Position numbers and translations under genes: made by a program
NCBI GenBank assembly: GCA_947454155.1
Contig: CANGIT010000015.1
Coordinates: 20,002 to 84,001, forward strand
Direction: 5' to 3'
Length of the DNA: 64,000 nt
Source of the DNA: Chitinophagaceae bacterium
Lineage (GTDB): Bacteria > Bacteroidota > Bacteroidia > Chitinophagales > Chitinophagaceae
Part shown: positions 60,423-64,000 of the stretch, one piece after another
Numbering within the stretch: the stretch's first letter is position 1
How the letters are laid out: the number at the start of each line of letters is the position of its first letter
The notes under the pieces: generated by a model
Database searches by the model: none
What the model saw: the letters and a program-made list of their open reading frames with translations, nothing else
Told to the model about the DNA's origin: nothing

Positions 60423-63400
60423 TTAATTTTTGATCAGCTTTCTGGAGAATCGTTTATCTCCCTGGGTGATGCGCAGATAGTAGATGCCTGGCTGAAGATA
60501 CTTACCCAATACTGTTTGTCCCGCATCATCAAGTTTTCCTTCTTCCACTTTTCTGGCAGCGTTGTCATAAATTTCATAACGGCCATTGCGGTCGAGAATA
60601 TCCGCATGCATGATATTGAATTCTTCTTTACTTGGATTAGGATAAACTATCAATCCCTGTTGGTTAGTATTAACTTCTTGTGTGTTTGTTGAAACCTCAG
60701 CACCTTTACCACAAACCAGGGTACTTGATTTGATCAGCACAGATAAAGTATCCCATGTGGTACCCAAGCTGTCTCTGATTTTTATTCCATAATTACCTGG
60801 CGCCAGATTCAAGAAAACGGAATCGGGACCATAAGCATTGGTGGTGTTCACATTATTGAACTTATAAATCTTAAAGGTATATGGTCTGTATCCTCCATCA
60901 CCTCTAACAGAGATGCTTCCATTATTAGAAGTGGCGCATGTTTGATGACTAGATGAAACAAACAATAATTTAAGTGGCTGATAAATTCTGATGAATGTGT
61001 TTTTTACACAACCCTTACTGTCCTTAACAAAAAAAGTATGATCCCCACCTCTGACGGTAAATGAAGTTGAAGTCTGATATACGCCGTTGTCAACCGCATA
61101 TTGATAAGGTGCAGTTCCACCAGAAATACCGCTTACTGTTAATGTAGTAGTTCCACCATAAACTGCAATAGCTGCTCCCTGTGACAATACAGGAGCAGTA
61201 AGCAATGTGGGCTGAGTGATAACAAAAGCTGATACTGTATAAGAAGCACCTGCAGAATCAGTAACTGTAAAATTATAGGTGCCTGCTGCCTTATTGAAAG
61301 AGCCTACACCATTATATGGTGCGATGCCTCCGGAAGCACTGATGGTTACCATGGCCGAATCGCCGTAACAATTAATGGCTGTGGCATTGGCCGAAGCCAC
61401 AAAGGCTGCCGGCTGAGTGATGTTGATGATACTGCTGGCCACACAACCATTGGCATCTTTTACATACACTGTATCTACTCCAGCTCTTATACCGGCAAAT
61501 GAAGCCAAGGATTGATAAGCTCCATTATTCAGCTTGTATGTATAAGTTCCGGTTCCACCTGTTGCAGTGGCATTGATCGTGGTGGTACCTCCATAGATCA
61601 AAATACGATTGAAAGTGATTTGAGGTACGATAACGGTTGGCTGTGTAATGACTATGGCTAAAGATTTCACAGAACCTACCGCATCAGTGACAGAATAAGT
61701 GTAACTGCCGGGTAACACATTGGCAAAAGTATTGACAGCTTGAGCCGTACCTCCCGTTAATGAATACGTATAAGGAGAAGTTCCGCCGGTAGCTGTGATG
61801 GTAACTGTTGATGCTCCGCCATTACACAAGATGGCTGTTGATGAGGCCGTACAAGCCAAAGTTGAAGCAGGCTGAGTGATAACAACAGTTTTTACCAGGG
61901 TGCATCCCTTATTGTCTTTGATGGTGACCGAATGTGTACCGGCCGGCACATTACTAAATGTTGTGGTGGTTTGATAAGCTCCACCATTGAGCGAATAAGA
62001 ATAAGGAGAAGTACCTCCGCTAACGCCGCTGACAGTAATGGTAGTTTTAGCCCCATATACCGCAATAGTGCCGGCAGTGGCAGTAGCAGCAAGGGCCGTA
62101 GGCTGTGTGATATTGATGGAGACACTTTTTGTGACGCCATTTGAATCCATAACAGTGAATGTTTGTGTACCGGCAGCCACTGTTGCAAAAACAGCAGAGG
62201 ACTGATAAACTCCTGCATTGAGCGAATAGGTGTAAGGTGCTGTACCCCCCGACCCGGCTACATTCACAACCGTTGTTGCGCCATTGCAGGTAAGTGGGTT
62301 CGTTACAGGCGTGGCTGTTAGATTAAGTAATGCGCTGGGCTGTGTAATGACGAGTCTTGTAGACACCATACATCCGTTGGCATCTTTTACATAAACCGTA
62401 TCAGCTCCAGCCGCAATATTGCTGAACACACCACTGACTTGATAAGCACCATTGTTCAGTTTATAGGAATAGGCTCCTGTTCCACCTGTTGCTGTTGCAG
62501 TGATTGTAGTTGTAGTTCCGTATATGATGACTCTGCCCGCAGTTACATTAGGGACGATTGCAGTAGGTTGTGAAATAGTAATGGTGTTTGTCTTCACAGA
62601 TCCTACGGCATCCGTTACGGTATATGTATAGGAACCAGCCAATACACCTGCAAAGGTGCCCGTGCTTTGTGATGCACCGCCTGTCAGTGCATAGGTGTAT
62701 GGAGATGTACCGCCTGTAGCCGTTACTGTTACTGTGGAAGTTCCGCCATTACATAAAATTGCCGTAGCCGCTGAAGTGCAGGCCAAGGTGCTGGCAGGCT
62801 GTGTGATGACAAATGAATGTGAGCTGATACATCCTTTGGCATCTTTACAAAGTAAGCTATGTGAACCGGCTGCACTATTGGCAAATGAAGCTGAAGTTTG
62901 ATAGGCGCTGCCATCCAATGAATAAGAATAAGGCGAAGTACCACCGGTGGCAGATCCCGTAACTGTTGTCTTGGCGCCATAAACAGCTATTGCCGGATAC
63001 GTTACAGAAGGTAGCAAAGCAGCTGGCTGAGTAATTGTTATTGAGGAAGAAACACTAACACCATTTGAATCTGTTACTAAATAATTGTAGGATCCAGCAG
63101 CAACATTGAAAACTCCAGTACCGGTATAAGGTAATGTTCCCCCTGTGGCAGAAACAGTCACTTGTGAGGTTTCACCATTACAATTAATGAGTGATGCAAA
63201 AACATTGATTAATAACTGAGATGGCTGAGTAATTGTAATCCTGGTGTTGGCCACACAACCGTTGGCATCTTTTACATAAATCGTGTCAGTACCTGCTGCA
63301 ACATTGCTGAATAGTCCACTCGTTTGATAGGCTCCGCTGTTTAGTTTGTAAGTATATGCTCCAGTTCCGCCGGTAGCGGTGGCAGTTAAAGTGGTTGTAC

Positions 63401-63992
63401 CACCGTAAACAATGATTCTGCCATGAGTTACACTTGGTACAATTACCGTTGGCTGTGCAATAGTAATTGTCGTAGTCTTCACAGAACCTACCGCATCTGT
63501 GACCGTGTATGTGTAGGTGCCGGCCAATACGCCTGCAAAGGTGCCTGTGCTTTGTGATGCTCCGCCCGTCAATGCATAGGTGTATGGCGATGTACCACCG
63601 GTAGCTGTCACTGTTACTGTGGAAGTTCCGCCATAACATAAGATTGCTGAAGCTGAAGAACTGCAGGCCAATGTACTGGCCGGCTGTGTGATGGTCAGAG
63701 TTTTTGTCAAGATACAGCCATTGGCATCTTTGATGTTGATCGTATGATTGCCGGCTCCAACATTCGAGAAGGTAGCCGTAGTCTGATAGGTTCCGCCGTT
63801 TAATGAATAAGTATAAGGTGATACGCCTCCACTGACACCACTTACCGTGATGGTTGTTTTGGCACCGTAAACCGATATCGTACCGGATGTGACCGTGCCT
63901 GCAATAACTGCAGGTTGAGTGATCGTGATGCTCGCATTTACTACAACGCCGTTTGAGTCCGTAACAGGATAAGTATAGGTTCCTGCTCCCAC
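60423..63992 (-). CDS. SprB-repeat adhesin with T9SS type A sorting domain (N-terminus outside the window)
   Basis: Tandem SprB-like modules (GGTSPYTYSL...NVxAGxxxxxVKDANGCxxxxxITQP); C-terminal IVYPNPSKEEFNI..LQPGIYYLRITQGDKRFSRKLIKN. Confidence 0.9.
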   Translation of the reverse strand: MGAGTYTYPVTDSNGVVVNASITITQPAVIAGTVTSGTISVYGAKTTITVSGVSGGVSPYTYSLNGGTYQTTATFSNVGAGNHTINIKDANGCILTKTLTITQPASTLACSSSASAILCYGGTSTVTVTATGGTSPYTYALTGGASQSTGTFAGVLAGTYTYTVTDAVGSVKTTTITIAQPTVIVPSVTHGRIIVYGGTTTLTATATGGTGAYTYKLNSGAYQTSGLFSNVAAGTDTIYVKDANGCVANTRITITQPSQLLINVFASLINCNGETSQVTVSATGGTLPYTGTGVFNVAAGSYNYLVTDSNGVSVSSSITITQPAALLPSVTYPAIAVYGAKTTVTGSATGGTSPYSYSLDGSAYQTSASFANSAAGSHSLLCKDAKGCISSHSFVITQPASTLACTSAATAILCNGGTSTVTVTATGGTSPYTYALTGGASQSTGTFAGVLAGSYTYTVTDAVGSVKTNTITISQPTAIVPNVTAGRVIIYGTTTTITATATGGTGAYSYKLNNGAYQVSGVFSNIAAGADTVYVKDANGCMVSTRLVITQPSALLNLTATPVTNPLTCNGATTVVNVAGSGGTAPYTYSLNAGVYQSSAVFATVAAGTQTFTVMDSNGVTKSVSINITQPTALAATATAGTIAVYGAKTTITVSGVSGGTSPYSYSLNGGAYQTTTTFSNVPAGTHSVTIKDNKGCTLVKTVVITQPASTLACTASSTAILCNGGASTVTITATGGTSPYTYSLTGGTAQAVNTFANVLPGSYTYSVTDAVGSVKSLAIVITQPTVIVPQITFNRILIYGGTTTINATATGGTGTYTYKLNNGAYQSLASFAGIRAGVDTVYVKDANGCVASSIINITQPAAFVASANATAINCYGDSAMVTISASGGIAPYNGVGSFNKAAGTYNFTVTDSAGASYTVSAFVITQPTLLTAPVLSQGAAIAVYGGTTTLTVSGISGGTAPYQYAVDNGVYQTSTSFTVRGGDHTFFVKDSKGCVKNTFIRIYQPLKLLFVSSSHQTCATSNNGSISVRGDGGYRPYTFKIYKFNNVNTTNAYGPDSVFLNLAPGNYGIKIRDSLGTTWDTLSVLIKSSTLVCGKGAEVSTNTQEVNTNQQGLIVYPNPSKEEFNIMHADILDRNGRYEIYDNAARKVEEGKLDDAGQTVLGKYLQPGIYYLRITQGDKRFSRKLIKN

Positions 63993-64000
63993 CGTAAATG

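Noticed and set aside
63286-63639. 117 aa minus ORF rich in His/Cys/Tyr in the SprB region (also 61892-62218 and 62729-62980)
   Set aside because: Alternative reading frames of the SprB repeats; repetitive because the DNA repeats.

Overview
This 64 kb window looks like a Bacteroidetes chromosome, probably Chitinophagaceae-like. The evidence is TAnnTTTG promoter motifs, T9SS/SprB, UpxY, DUF6029/Omp28, and a dense gene layout. No rRNA, tRNA, CRISPR array, transposase or phage gene was recognised. Left half: mainly housekeeping genes (folB, M1 peptidase, rsmD, lpxK, DEAD-box helicase, gyrA, saccharopine dehydrogenase family, sirtuin, ribH, pdhA, recF-DUF721, ubiD-type decarboxylase, pdhB, thiolase). 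42.0-60.4 kb: a large co-directional exopolysaccharide locus (Wza/Wzc, UpxY, ligase/polymerase, flippase, glycosyltransferases, GINT1-like protein, CapK-like protein, WecG, WecB, initiating transferase, acyltransferase). 60.4 kb to the right edge: the C-terminal part of a giant SprB-repeat, T9SS-sorted protein. The best candidate for an undescribed system is the tight six-gene minus-strand operon at 3.3-10.0 kb: PqqD-like 80 aa protein, ATP-grasp ligase, fold-III PLP decarboxylase with an unusual specificity motif, urea-transporter/M23-peptidase fusion, YaiO-like outer-membrane barrel and TPR protein. Other points of interest: dispersed 8-bp repeats that sit at gene 3' ends in a fixed orientation, a perfect 21-copy heptamer array, nested inverted repeats downstream of UpxY, a sirtuin without zinc cysteines, and an RsmD with GPPY in place of (D/N)PPY. 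All calls come from reading the sequence; no homology search was run.
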